Made by a program: the position numbers and the translations under genes. Positions 15,929 to 24,458 of a stretch of DNA of 64,000 nucleotides are shown one piece after another. This DNA comes from Treponema sp. UBA4873 (GTDB lineage Bacteria > Spirochaetota > Spirochaetia > Treponematales > Treponemataceae). How positions within the stretch are numbered: the stretch's first letter is position 1; each line of letters starts with the position of its first letter. Under the pieces are notes generated by a model. The model was not told the DNA's origin. It ran no database searches and saw only the letters and a program-made list of their open reading frames with translations. The DNA lies in NCBI GenBank assembly GCA_002399405.1, contig DHDP01000019.1, positions 413,360 to 477,359 of the forward strand. Direction: 5' to 3'.

Positions 15929-17614
15929 ATGGAAAACAGGACATGGTGGAAAGAGGGAATAGTATACCAAATTTATCCGCGCAGTTTTTACGACTCGAAC
16001 GGAGACGGAACGGGCGATATCAACGGGATACGACAGAAACTTGATTATCTGAAAGAACTCGGCGTCACGATTTTATGGCTGTGCCCGTTCTATAAATCTC
16101 CGGACGCAGACAACGGGTACGACATAAGCGATTATGAAACAGTTCAGGGCGCGTTCGGAACAACGGATGATTTGTCCGCTCTGATTACCGAAGCGCATCA
16201 GCGTTCTCTTAAAATCATCATCGACCTTGTAATCAATCACACGAGCAATGAGCACCCGTGGTTCATAGAGAGCCGGAAATCAGGGACGAACAAATATTCG
16301 GATTTCTACATCTGGCGCGACGGGAAGAACGGAAATCCGCCGAACAACTGGGGCAGCGTTTTTTCAGGCAGTGCGTGGACGTCCAGCCCTGAACGCGGAC
16401 AGTATTACCTCCATCTTTTTACGCCCCAGCAGCCCGACCTGAACTGGAATAACGGCACCGTCAGGTCCGAACTGTTTGCGATGATGGACAGATGGTGCAG
16501 AAAAGGCATAGACGGATTCCGCATGGACGTCATAGGCATGATAAGCAAGCCGGAGGATTTACCCGACGCCCCCGTGCGTAAAGGAAAAGTCTACGGCGAA
16601 TGGGGTTCGCTCGTCATGAACAGGCCGCAGGTCCATACGTGGCTCAAGGAAATGAACAAAGCGGTTCTCTCAAAATACGACCTTGCAACTGTCGGCGAAA
16701 CGTCGGGCGTAACGACGAAGGACGCGCTTCAGTATGCAGGCTTCGGAACGAACGAGCTGAACATGGTTTTTCAGTTTGAACGTCCCGACGCTGAAACAGA
16801 GAACGGCTCAAAATGGACGATGAAAAAGGCGAAACTCTCCGTGCTGAAGGAAATATTCAGCAGATGGCAGAACGATCTTGAAGGTAAAGCATGGAACAGT
16901 CTGTACTGGGAAAATCACGACCAGCCGCGCTGCGTTTCACGGTACGGCGATACCGGAAAATACTGGAAGGAATCGGCGGAGATGCTCGCGGTCTGTCTCT
17001 ACATGCAGAAGGGCACACCGTATATCTATCAGGGACAGGAACTCGGCATGACGAACACGACTTTTAACAAACCGGACGACCTGAAGGACGTGGAAGCTGT
17101 CAACGCATACAACGAAATGGTCGACGTACAGAAAATGAATCCGGAACTTGCCATGCAGTACATAAACCGCATCGGACGGGACAACGCCCGCACTCCGTTC
17201 CAGTGGTCCGACAAACCGCAGGCGGGTTTTACTTCAGGTACGCCGTGGATTCCGGTGAACGCGAATTATCCGGAAATCAACGCGGAAAAAGAACTCCGCG
17301 ACCCCGGTTCAATTCTGAATTTCTATAAAAAAATAATCGCGCTGAGGAAAACGCATCAGGTGATTGTGTACGGAACGTACAGCCTGCTCATGCCCGACGA
17401 CGAACGGCTGTATCTCTACGCCAGGCAGCTCGGTACTGCAAAACTTCTCGTCGTCTGCAATTTCACGAATGAAACGGCGCATGCAGATATTCCTCCCGAA
17501 TTCGGGAACGCGGCCGTACTTATCAGCAATTACGAATCCGGGACGCAGGACCGTTCTCTGGTACGGCCGTACGAAGGAACCGTATACAGTATTGAAAATT
17601 CAGCTGCTGAATAG
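15929..17614 (+). CDS. GH13 oligo-1,6-glucosidase-type alpha-glucosidase
   Basis: The 561-residue cytosolic enzyme has all GH13 regions: DLVINH (99-104), GFRMD with nucleophile Asp200, VGE with acid/base Glu257, and ENHD with Asp331. The residue after the nucleophile is Val201; in GH13_31 enzymes Val there is associated with alpha-1,6 specificity (oligo-1,6-glucosidase, dextran glucosidase) and Ala or Thr with alpha-1,4. Isomaltose-type or mixed alpha-glucosides are therefore the likely substrates. AGGAGG precedes the ATG. The binding protein and two permeases follow on the same strand, so the cluster imports and splits an alpha-glucoside. Confidence 0.9.
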   Translation: MENRTWWKEGIVYQIYPRSFYDSNGDGTGDINGIRQKLDYLKELGVTILWLCPFYKSPDADNGYDISDYETVQGAFGTTDDLSALITEAHQRSLKIIIDLVINHTSNEHPWFIESRKSGTNKYSDFYIWRDGKNGNPPNNWGSVFSGSAWTSSPERGQYYLHLFTPQQPDLNWNNGTVRSELFAMMDRWCRKGIDGFRMDVIGMISKPEDLPDAPVRKGKVYGEWGSLVMNRPQVHTWLKEMNKAVLSKYDLATVGETSGVTTKDALQYAGFGTNELNMVFQFERPDAETENGSKWTMKKAKLSVLKEIFSRWQNDLEGKAWNSLYWENHDQPRCVSRYGDTGKYWKESAEMLAVCLYMQKGTPYIYQGQELGMTNTTFNKPDDLKDVEAVNAYNEMVDVQKMNPELAMQYINRIGRDNARTPFQWSDKPQAGFTSGTPWIPVNANYPEINAEKELRDPGSILNFYKKIIALRKTHQVIVYGTYSLLMPDDERLYLYARQLGTAKLLVVCNFTNETAHADIPPEFGNAAVLISNYESGTQDRSLVRPYEGTVYSIENSAAE

Positions 17615-17641
17615 GCGGTTGAAAAAAATATGGAGGTATGT

Positions 17642-18904
17642 ATGAAAACAAAACTAAGCGGACCGGCAATTCTGGGATTGCCGCTGATTTTCTGTGCTGC
17701 TCTTGCAGTAACCGCCTGCAGCAAATCAACGAAAGAAGCTTCTATCGAGCTTTTTTCCACGAAGGGCGAAAACGTCGCAACGCTTCAAAAACTTGCTGAT
17801 AAATTTACTGCGGAAAAAAACGGCGCGGTAAAAATCACCATCATTTCACCGCAGGACGCTTCAACCGTTCTCCGTTCGCGCCTGACGAAAAACGACATTC
17901 CCGACATGATGGCGATCGGCGGCGACTCGACGTACACGGAACTCGCGTCTTCCGGCGTTCTCCTCGATTTGAGCAAAGAATCGTTCATCGGCAGCATACA
18001 GGAAAATTATCTGCAGATGATTTACGACGTCAATAAAGACAAATCAAGAACAGCGTATGCAGTGCCGTATGCCGCGAACGGGTCCGGCGTACTGTACAAC
18101 AAAACGCTTTTTGAAAAAGCAGGCATTACGATTCCGAAAACGTGGGACGATTTCATCGCCGACTTCGACAAACTGCAGAAAGAGGGAATCAAACCGGTGG
18201 AACTGACCTTTATGGATTCATGGACGTGTCTTCCGCCGTGGAACAGCATGGCTCCGGTCCTCCAGCCTGAAAATTTCACCGACGACCGCCGCGCAGGGAA
18301 AACGACGTTTGCCGCAACTCACCGCGAACTGCTCGAAAAATATCTCGTCATTCTGAGCAGGGCGTCGGGCGACTACATGGGTACCGGTTACAACGACGGA
18401 AATAAAAACTTCGCCGAAGGAAAAGCCGCCATGATGATAAACGGCAACTGGGCAATTCCTGAATTTACAAAAGTAAATCCGAGCATCGACGTCGACATGT
18501 TCGCATTCCCGTCGACGAATGATCCTGCAAAGAACACAGTAACATCCGGCATAGACGTCGCTTTCGCGGTCTCCGCTTCGAGCCCGAACAAAGAGCTTGC
18601 AAAGGAATTCCTGTCGTTCCTTGTCCGCCCGGAAAACGCACAGCTGTACGTCGACGAACAGTTCGCGTTCCCCGCCGTGAAAGGCGCGTCGCAGAACAAC
18701 AGGACAGTCGACGGCGTAAAAGCCGACATAGCGGCCGGCAAAGTTTCAAACTTTCCGGACCATTATTATCCGTCGGGATTCGACCTCGCGTCCATTCTCT
18801 CGCAGTTTGCGCTGAATTATAAAAACGGAATGGATAACGAGACAAACATCGCTCAGACACTTGCTGCGTGCGACAAGCAGTATGATGCAGTAAACGTGAA
18901 ATAA
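17642..18904 (+). CDS. ABC transporter sugar-binding lipoprotein
   Basis: The 420-residue protein begins with a lipoprotein signal peptide; VTAC puts the lipidated Cys at residue 26. The rest follows the family 1 (MalE-like) solute-binding fold: IELFSTKGEN strand, later FDKLQKEGIKPVEL and GKAAMMINGNWAIPEF, the typical C-lobe start. It should present an alpha-glucoside to the two permeases encoded next. ATG at 17642 with GGAGG six bases upstream is preferred over the ATG at 17630, which lies inside the ribosome-binding site region. A hairpin follows the stop. Confidence 0.9.
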   Translation: MKTKLSGPAILGLPLIFCAALAVTACSKSTKEASIELFSTKGENVATLQKLADKFTAEKNGAVKITIISPQDASTVLRSRLTKNDIPDMMAIGGDSTYTELASSGVLLDLSKESFIGSIQENYLQMIYDVNKDKSRTAYAVPYAANGSGVLYNKTLFEKAGITIPKTWDDFIADFDKLQKEGIKPVELTFMDSWTCLPPWNSMAPVLQPENFTDDRRAGKTTFAATHRELLEKYLVILSRASGDYMGTGYNDGNKNFAEGKAAMMINGNWAIPEFTKVNPSIDVDMFAFPSTNDPAKNTVTSGIDVAFAVSASSPNKELAKEFLSFLVRPENAQLYVDEQFAFPAVKGASQNNRTVDGVKADIAAGKVSNFPDHYYPSGFDLASILSQFALNYKNGMDNETNIAQTLAACDKQYDAVNVK

Positions 18905-18911
18905 CACTGTC

Positions 18912-18948
18912 GGTACCGTCCCGTCAGTAAAATTTTCGGAACGGTACC
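18912..18948 (+). terminator. Intergenic hairpin after the binding-protein gene
   Basis: GGTACCGT (18912-18919) pairs with ACGGTACC (18941-18948), with a further 3-bp stem inside. No T-run follows, so it is more likely an mRNA-stabilising or attenuating hairpin that lets the binding protein be made in excess over the permeases, as is common in such operons. Confidence 0.55.
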
Positions 18949-18977
18949 ATTTCCCTTTCAAAACAGGAATATACGCC

Positions 18978-19859
18978 ATGAAAAATATACATAAAACTTC
19001 CGTAAATCCCGTCTGCTGGATGATGATTCTGCCTATGGTCGTGCTTTTCTTCTTGTTCCACACCCTGCCGTTTCTTCAGGGCATCTTTTACAGCTTCACC
19101 GACTGGAAAGGATACGGAATCTGGAAATTCGTAGGACTGCGCAACTATCTGCAGGTGTTCAGGGACCCTTCAATACAATCGTCCTATCTGTTTACATTCA
19201 AGTTCGCGCTGGCCGCCACAATCCTCGTAAACATACTCAGTCTTCTTTTTGCATGCGGACTCAATTCCGATATTTATTTCAGGAAGTTTCTGCGGGCCGT
19301 TTATTTTATCCCGTACATTCTCGGAACGTTAATAATAAGCTACGTCTTCCGGTTCATCTTCGCAAATATCGTTCCGGCCGTAGGAACGGCGCTCGGTATC
19401 AGTGCGCTGCAGGTAAACATTCTCGGGACTGAACACGCGTGGTGGGGAATACTTATCGTAACAGCATGGCAGTCGTGCGCTTTCAACACGCTCATTTATC
19501 TGAGCGGGCTTCAGTCGATCGATCCCGACATCTACGAGGCGGCGGCTCTGGACGGCGCGAAAGGCTTGTACCGATTTTTCAAAATAACGTTTCCGTGCAT
19601 CGCGCCGTTTTTCACCATAAATCTCGTACTGTGCGTGCGCGGTTTCCTCATGGCATTCGACCAGATAATGGGCCTTACAAGCGGAGGTCCGGGAACATCC
19701 ACGACAACTATTTCCGTTCTTCTCTATAAACGGGGATTTCAGGGCGGACAGTTCGCGTATCAGTCGGCAAACGCCGTAATGCTCTTCGCAGTCGTAATGG
19801 TAATCTCAATAATTCAGCTCAAACTGGGCGAAAACAAGGAAAAGAAATATGAATACTAA
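18978..19859 (+). CDS. ABC sugar permease, MalF/UgpA-like
   Basis: This is a 293-residue inner-membrane protein with about six hydrophobic spans and the binding-protein-dependent EAA loop (YEAAALDGAKGLYRFFKITFP) that docks the ATPase. It pairs with the permease encoded next, whose start overlaps its last 11 bp. CAGGA lies upstream of the ATG. No ATPase gene is in the cluster; a shared MsmX/MalK-type ATPase encoded elsewhere is expected. Confidence 0.92.
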   Translation: MKNIHKTSVNPVCWMMILPMVVLFFLFHTLPFLQGIFYSFTDWKGYGIWKFVGLRNYLQVFRDPSIQSSYLFTFKFALAATILVNILSLLFACGLNSDIYFRKFLRAVYFIPYILGTLIISYVFRFIFANIVPAVGTALGISALQVNILGTEHAWWGILIVTAWQSCAFNTLIYLSGLQSIDPDIYEAAALDGAKGLYRFFKITFPCIAPFFTINLVLCVRGFLMAFDQIMGLTSGGPGTSTTTISVLLYKRGFQGGQFAYQSANAVMLFAVVMVISIIQLKLGENKEKKYEY

Positions 19860-20676
19860 ATCACCTGCAAAAACGGAAACGACGGCACTGCTTGTTCTGT
19901 ACGCGGTTATTTTTATTTTCGGCATTCTCTATCTGACATTCGTCATCGCACTGAAAAGCCCCGACCAGATGGTGAACATCGTCGCGCCGCCGGTAAAACC
20001 TCATTTTGAAAATTTTGCAAAAGCGTGGACAATGACGGATTTCCCGCGCAAATTCAGCAACACGGCCGTAATCACCGTGATTAATCTTGTGTTTACGCTG
20101 CTTACGAATTCCGCGGCGGCATACGTCATCGCGCGGAACCGCCGGAAAAGCAGAATGATAAACGCGCTGTATTATTATTTCATAAGCGCGCTGTTCATTC
20201 CGTTCCAGGTGCTCATGCTGCCGCTCGTAAAACAGGCGTCGCTGTTTCACCTTGACAACGTATTCGGCATAACGTTTTTGTACGTCGTGTTCGGTCTTCC
20301 GATGAACACGTTCCTGTATACGGGCTACCTGAAGACGATTCCCGAGGCGCTCGACGAAGCCGCAGTGATCGACGGCGCAAATCCGTTCCGCATCTTTCTT
20401 TCCATTATATTTCCCATGCTCAAACCTATGCATGCTACGGTTGCCATACTTTCCGTCATGTGGACGTGGAACGACTTTCTCATGCCGCTCGTTCTTCTTA
20501 CAAAATCGGAGCACCAGACGCTCCAGCTTTCCCAGTACGTGTTCCAGACGCAGTTTTCGGCGAACTACAATCTTGCGTTCGCATCTTATTTTCTCGTCTT
20601 ACTCGTTCCGCTCGTCTTTTTTATAGTGTGCCAGAAATGGATACTCTCCGGCATAACAAACGGTGCTGTAAAATAA
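19849..20676 (+). CDS. ABC sugar permease, MalG/UgpE-like
   Basis: The 275-residue membrane protein has six spans and the EAA loop DEAAVIDGANPFRIFLSIIFP. It forms the transport pore with the upstream permease. Translation is probably coupled by the 11-bp overlap; AAGGAAAAG precedes the ATG. The LacI regulator starts 19 bp after its stop. Confidence 0.92.
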   Translation: MNTKSPAKTETTALLVLYAVIFIFGILYLTFVIALKSPDQMVNIVAPPVKPHFENFAKAWTMTDFPRKFSNTAVITVINLVFTLLTNSAAAYVIARNRRKSRMINALYYYFISALFIPFQVLMLPLVKQASLFHLDNVFGITFLYVVFGLPMNTFLYTGYLKTIPEALDEAAVIDGANPFRIFLSIIFPMLKPMHATVAILSVMWTWNDFLMPLVLLTKSEHQTLQLSQYVFQTQFSANYNLAFASYFLVLLVPLVFFIVCQKWILSGITNGAVK

Positions 20677-20695
20677 AGCGGTTTCAGTATATACT

Positions 20696-21727
20696 ATGCC
20701 TGTCATGATTACGATTAAAGAAATTGCAGAACGCGCAGGAGTAAGCGCCACCACCGTTTCGAATGTCCTTCACGGAAATACGTCGCATACTTCCGAGGAA
20801 ACGACGGAAAAAGTAAAAAAAATCATAAAGGATCAGAATTACGTTCCGAACATGGGTGCGATGATTCTGGCGCACAGTTTCTCGAAAATAATCGGAGTCA
20901 TCCTTCAGTATACGACGCGCGGCGCCGAAAAAACGTTCATGGACCCGTTCGAGGGAGAATTATTAAGCGCGCTCGAAGAGGAAATCCGCAAAAACGGATA
21001 TTACACGATGCTGTACGTCGCAACGTCCGTCTCGGAAGTGATAGCGCTCGCGGCCACGTGGAAAATCGACGGACTGATTATCATAGGTCTGCAGCCCGAC
21101 GAGTGCGGACTTCTCCGCTCCTCCACTTCCCAGCCCATGGTCTTCATAGACTGTTATTTCAACAACGACGGCAACGAATATTATAACGTAGGACTCGCGG
21201 ACCGCGAAGGAAGCCGTGCAATGACTGATTATCTTATTTCCGTCGGGCATAAAAAAATTGCGTTCCTCGCAGACAGCTCAAGTCCGCGCGGAGTAGACAA
21301 AGAACGCCTCGAGGGAGTTCGGACGGCTTTTGAAGAAAACAAACTCGAATTTACCGGCAAAAATTTCATAAGCATTTCGCGCGACGGGAATAAACGGCAC
21401 AGAATCCTTGATTCGCTGGCAGCAAACCGTACGGATTACACCGCGCTCTTTTTCTCTTCCGATTATTACGCGTTCGATGCACTCACGTATTTTGCGGAAA
21501 AAAACATTCACGTGCCGGAGGACTATTCGCTCGCAGGGTTCGACGATAACGTTTTTTCCCGCACCGCGCATCCGAAAATCTCAACAGTCCATCAGGATGT
21601 TTCGGAAAAGGGAATCCGCGCCGTAAAAATGCTTCTGAAACTCATAAAAAAACAGCCTGTCGCGGAAAAAAACATAACGCTGCCCGTATCGCTGATTACA
21701 CGCGAATCGACGGCGGGAATAAAGTAA
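20696..21727 (+). CDS. LacI-family transcriptional repressor of the alpha-glucoside operon
   Basis: The protein has 343 residues. The N-terminal helix-turn-helix (TIKEIAERAGVSATTVSNVL) and hinge are typical, followed by a periplasmic-binding-protein-like effector domain (KIIGVIL; GHKKIAFLAD; YSLAGFDDN; TTVxQD-like STVHQDV). It ends the GH13-binding protein-permease cluster and likely binds the two GGTGTTACG palindromes after the cluster promoter, releasing them on an imported glucoside. The ATG at 20696 has only a weak ribosome-binding site; a second in-frame ATG at 20705 begins directly at the helix-turn-helix and is an alternative. Confidence 0.88.
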   Translation: MPVMITIKEIAERAGVSATTVSNVLHGNTSHTSEETTEKVKKIIKDQNYVPNMGAMILAHSFSKIIGVILQYTTRGAEKTFMDPFEGELLSALEEEIRKNGYYTMLYVATSVSEVIALAATWKIDGLIIIGLQPDECGLLRSSTSQPMVFIDCYFNNDGNEYYNVGLADREGSRAMTDYLISVGHKKIAFLADSSSPRGVDKERLEGVRTAFEENKLEFTGKNFISISRDGNKRHRILDSLAANRTDYTALFFSSDYYAFDALTYFAEKNIHVPEDYSLAGFDDNVFSRTAHPKISTVHQDVSEKGIRAVKMLLKLIKKQPVAEKNITLPVSLITRESTAGIK

Positions 21728-21744
21728 ATGGAACAGCCGTTCTC

Positions 21745-21773
21745 TTGTCCTTACGACTGTATTATCTTATAAT
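21745..21773 (+). promoter_or_regulatory. Promoter of the GGDEF-EAL gene, nearly leaderless
   Basis: TTGTCC (21745-21750), 17-nt spacer, perfect TATAAT (21768-21773). The expected start lies at about 21780, only a few bases before the ATG at 21784, and there is no Shine-Dalgarno sequence. Confidence 0.6.
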
Positions 21774-21783
21774 TATCTATATT

Positions 21784-24309
21784 ATGCGCATAAAAGGTTC
21801 CTGGAAAAAAATTGTATTGTACTTACTTCTGCTTCTTCTTGGCATTTCAGCCGTACTCTATATCGGGAGTCTTCTGCTGCGGAGAAATATGCCGGGAAAA
21901 CCGGATACGGCCAAAAATATCCCGGTATATTCCGAGCAAAAGAATGTACTGTTCATCAGTTCCTACAGCGAAACTCTTACACTGGTTGCTTTTGAAAAAC
22001 AGGGAATATCCGAAGTGTTTGATAAAACCGGAGTCCATTTCGACATAGAGTACATGGACATGGGCCATTACAACACGGCGGAAAACGAGAATCTGTTTTA
22101 CGAGCGGCTTCAATATAAAATAAACCATCATGAAAGATACGATGCGGTTCTTCTCGGAGACGATGCGGCACTGCGTTTTGCGGAAAGATATCAGGAAAAA
22201 TTGTTCAAAAACATTCCGATGGTCTTTTTCTGCGTCAACGACATCGATTTCGCAGAGGAAGCGGGAAAAAATCCGTACATCACCGGAATTGTTGAAGAAT
22301 TCAGCCTGAAGGATACAGTCGACATCGCGTCCGTTTTTAACCCGAAAGCGAAAAATATTATTGCCCTCTATGACAATACGCTTACGGGTGACGGAGACCG
22401 GAAGCAGTTTTTTGCACTGCAAGACAGCTTTCCCGGATATAAATTCGAAGGAATCAATTCATCGGAATATACGCGTGAGGAATTCGCACGAAAGCTGAAA
22501 TCCATACCGGTCAACAGTATCGTTATTTATCTTGATAATAACGAAGACACTGCAGGCAATATATATTCTGTCGCCGACAGTGTGCAGTATATTACCGCGC
22601 ACTGTTCCGCACCGGTTTACAGTTCTTCGTTCAAAGGAATGGGATACGGACTGATAGGCGGTAAACTGTTTTCTTTTCGGGCTGCGGGCCGTTCGGCTGC
22701 TTCTCTTGTCAATACCATTTTGAGCGGAACACCTGTTGCCGATATTCCCGTCAAAACAGAAGATGAGAATCAGTATTGTTTTGACTACACTATTTTAAAA
22801 AAATACGACATCAGTACGTCTCTTGTTCCCGCCGGTGCGCGCATTCTCAACAGGGAGCCGGATTTCATAGAGCAGTATAAAACCGTGCTGATTCCGGCCG
22901 CGTTCATTCTGGTGGTGCTGCTGCTCCTGCTGATTATCGCTCTGCTCGACGATTTCAGGAGGAAGCGTCTTATGAACTCGCTTCAGAGCTGTAATCTGCA
23001 GATGGAAGAAAAAGAAAAACAAATTCTCTATCAGACAAAACACGATTACCTTACCGGACTGCCCAACAGGCGGGACGCATTGGAAAATCTCTCCGATATG
23101 ATTGAAAAGCGGCAGTCGGTCACCGTCATGCTCATGGATATCGACGACTTCAAGGAAATCAACGATTCGGAAGGACACGCATGCGGAGACGAAATACTGG
23201 CCGAAGTCGGCAGACGTTTCTCGGAGCTCACGCACGACGAAAATTTCTACGCAGCCCGGTCAGGCGGAGACGAGTTCCTGCTCATCACGGAAGAAACAGA
23301 GCAGGAGCAGTTGAATATCCTGCTTGCCAAAATCAGGAGGCTGTTCGACAAACCGGTCATGTTCAACGGAAAAGAGCATTACCTGAAAACGAGCATCGGC
23401 ATTGTCAGTTCACGGGACGGCACAATAAAGACGAGCGAACTTATCGGAAACGCCGACCTTGCAATGTTCTCGGCAAAAAAATCAGGCAAAAACTCGTACG
23501 TCTTCTATAATTCCGTCATGACGACGCAGTTCATCAAAAAGAAACAGATCGAGGCCGTGCTGGGCAGCGCGTGCAAAAACGACGGTTTTACCATTTTATA
23601 CCAGCCGCAGATCGATCTGTCTACAGGCACAACGCACTGCTTCGAAGCGCTCGTACGGCTTACGGACAATTCCATGCCGCCGGGAGCATTTATTCCCGTT
23701 GCCGAAGAAACCGATCTCATTCTCACAGTCGGACGGATTGTTACGGAAAAAGTTATTATGCAGATGGTAAAATGGCGGAACGACGGATTTGTACTCCGCC
23801 CCGTGTCAATCAACTTCTCCAGCAAACAGATCCGCGACCGCGAATACGTGAATTTCCTGAAGCAGCTGCTCGACAAATACGATATTTCTGCGGATCTCAT
23901 CGAAATCGAAATTACCGAAAGCATCCTGCTCGCGCATAACGCAACGGCCCTGAAACTGTTTTCGGATTTTGCGGCAGTCGGAGTAAATCTGACGCTGGAC
24001 GATTTCGGAACGGGATATTCATCGATCAATTATCTCACGTATATTCCCGTCAAAAAGATAAAACTCGACAAATCATTCATAGACATCTATCTGCACGACG
24101 GAAAGGACGCGGTAATCGACAATATTATCCGTCTTTCGCACTGTCTCGGCCTCAAAATCACCGTAGAGGGGATTGAGGAGAAAAAACAGTACGACCGCCT
24201 CAGGGAATTTTCCTGCGATTATATTCAGGGCTATTACTTCAGCAAACCTGTCACCGGCGACGAGATCGAACAGCAGAATGCACTTATGAAAACAACAACC
24301 CCGCCGTAA
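21784..24309 (+). CDS. Membrane GGDEF-EAL protein with ABC substrate-binding-like sensor domain
   Basis: The protein has 841 residues from the ATG at 21784. A membrane span near residues 9-30 is followed by an extracytoplasmic region of about 330 residues that resembles ABC_sub_bind-type sensor domains (NVLFISSYSETL; YDAVLLGDDAALRFA; IPMVFFCVNDIDFA). A second span lies near residue 370. The GGDEF domain keeps DYLTGLPNR and SGGDEF (about 493), so cyclase activity is possible. The EAL domain keeps EALVR (about 621), DDFGTGYSS (about 738) and KIKLDKSFI, so phosphodiesterase activity is possible too. It should tune c-di-GMP in response to an external ligand. The chemoreceptor gene follows. Confidence 0.88.
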   Translation: MRIKGSWKKIVLYLLLLLLGISAVLYIGSLLLRRNMPGKPDTAKNIPVYSEQKNVLFISSYSETLTLVAFEKQGISEVFDKTGVHFDIEYMDMGHYNTAENENLFYERLQYKINHHERYDAVLLGDDAALRFAERYQEKLFKNIPMVFFCVNDIDFAEEAGKNPYITGIVEEFSLKDTVDIASVFNPKAKNIIALYDNTLTGDGDRKQFFALQDSFPGYKFEGINSSEYTREEFARKLKSIPVNSIVIYLDNNEDTAGNIYSVADSVQYITAHCSAPVYSSSFKGMGYGLIGGKLFSFRAAGRSAASLVNTILSGTPVADIPVKTEDENQYCFDYTILKKYDISTSLVPAGARILNREPDFIEQYKTVLIPAAFILVVLLLLLIIALLDDFRRKRLMNSLQSCNLQMEEKEKQILYQTKHDYLTGLPNRRDALENLSDMIEKRQSVTVMLMDIDDFKEINDSEGHACGDEILAEVGRRFSELTHDENFYAARSGGDEFLLITEETEQEQLNILLAKIRRLFDKPVMFNGKEHYLKTSIGIVSSRDGTIKTSELIGNADLAMFSAKKSGKNSYVFYNSVMTTQFIKKKQIEAVLGSACKNDGFTILYQPQIDLSTGTTHCFEALVRLTDNSMPPGAFIPVAEETDLILTVGRIVTEKVIMQMVKWRNDGFVLRPVSINFSSKQIRDREYVNFLKQLLDKYDISADLIEIEITESILLAHNATALKLFSDFAAVGVNLTLDDFGTGYSSINYLTYIPVKKIKLDKSFIDIYLHDGKDAVIDNIIRLSHCLGLKITVEGIEEKKQYDRLREFSCDYIQGYYFSKPVTGDEIEQQNALMKTTTPP

Positions 24310-24316
24310 GCGGCGG
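24301..24316 (+). terminator. Weak hairpin at the GGDEF-EAL stop
   Basis: CCGCC (24301-24305) and GGCGG (24312-24316) form a short GC-rich stem over the stop codon. The T-run is poor, so termination is uncertain. Confidence 0.3.
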
Positions 24317-24409
24317 TGCATGTTGTTCTCTAAATGTATTGCAGTCGGGGCTTTCCCCCTCCTCACGGATAAATTTTCGTTAGGGAATACGCTGCAGTGT
24401 TTACTCTTG

Positions 24410-24438
24410 TTTACGACTGTAGATATATTTACTATATA
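24410..24438 (+). promoter_or_regulatory. Promoter of the chemoreceptor gene
   Basis: TTTACG (24410-24415), 17-nt spacer, TATATA (24433-24438), then AGAGG before the ATG at 24459. The segment TTACGACTGTA is shared with the promoter of the GGDEF-EAL gene at 21751-21761. Confidence 0.5.
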
Positions 24439-24458
24439 AACGTATTTAGAGGTATATA

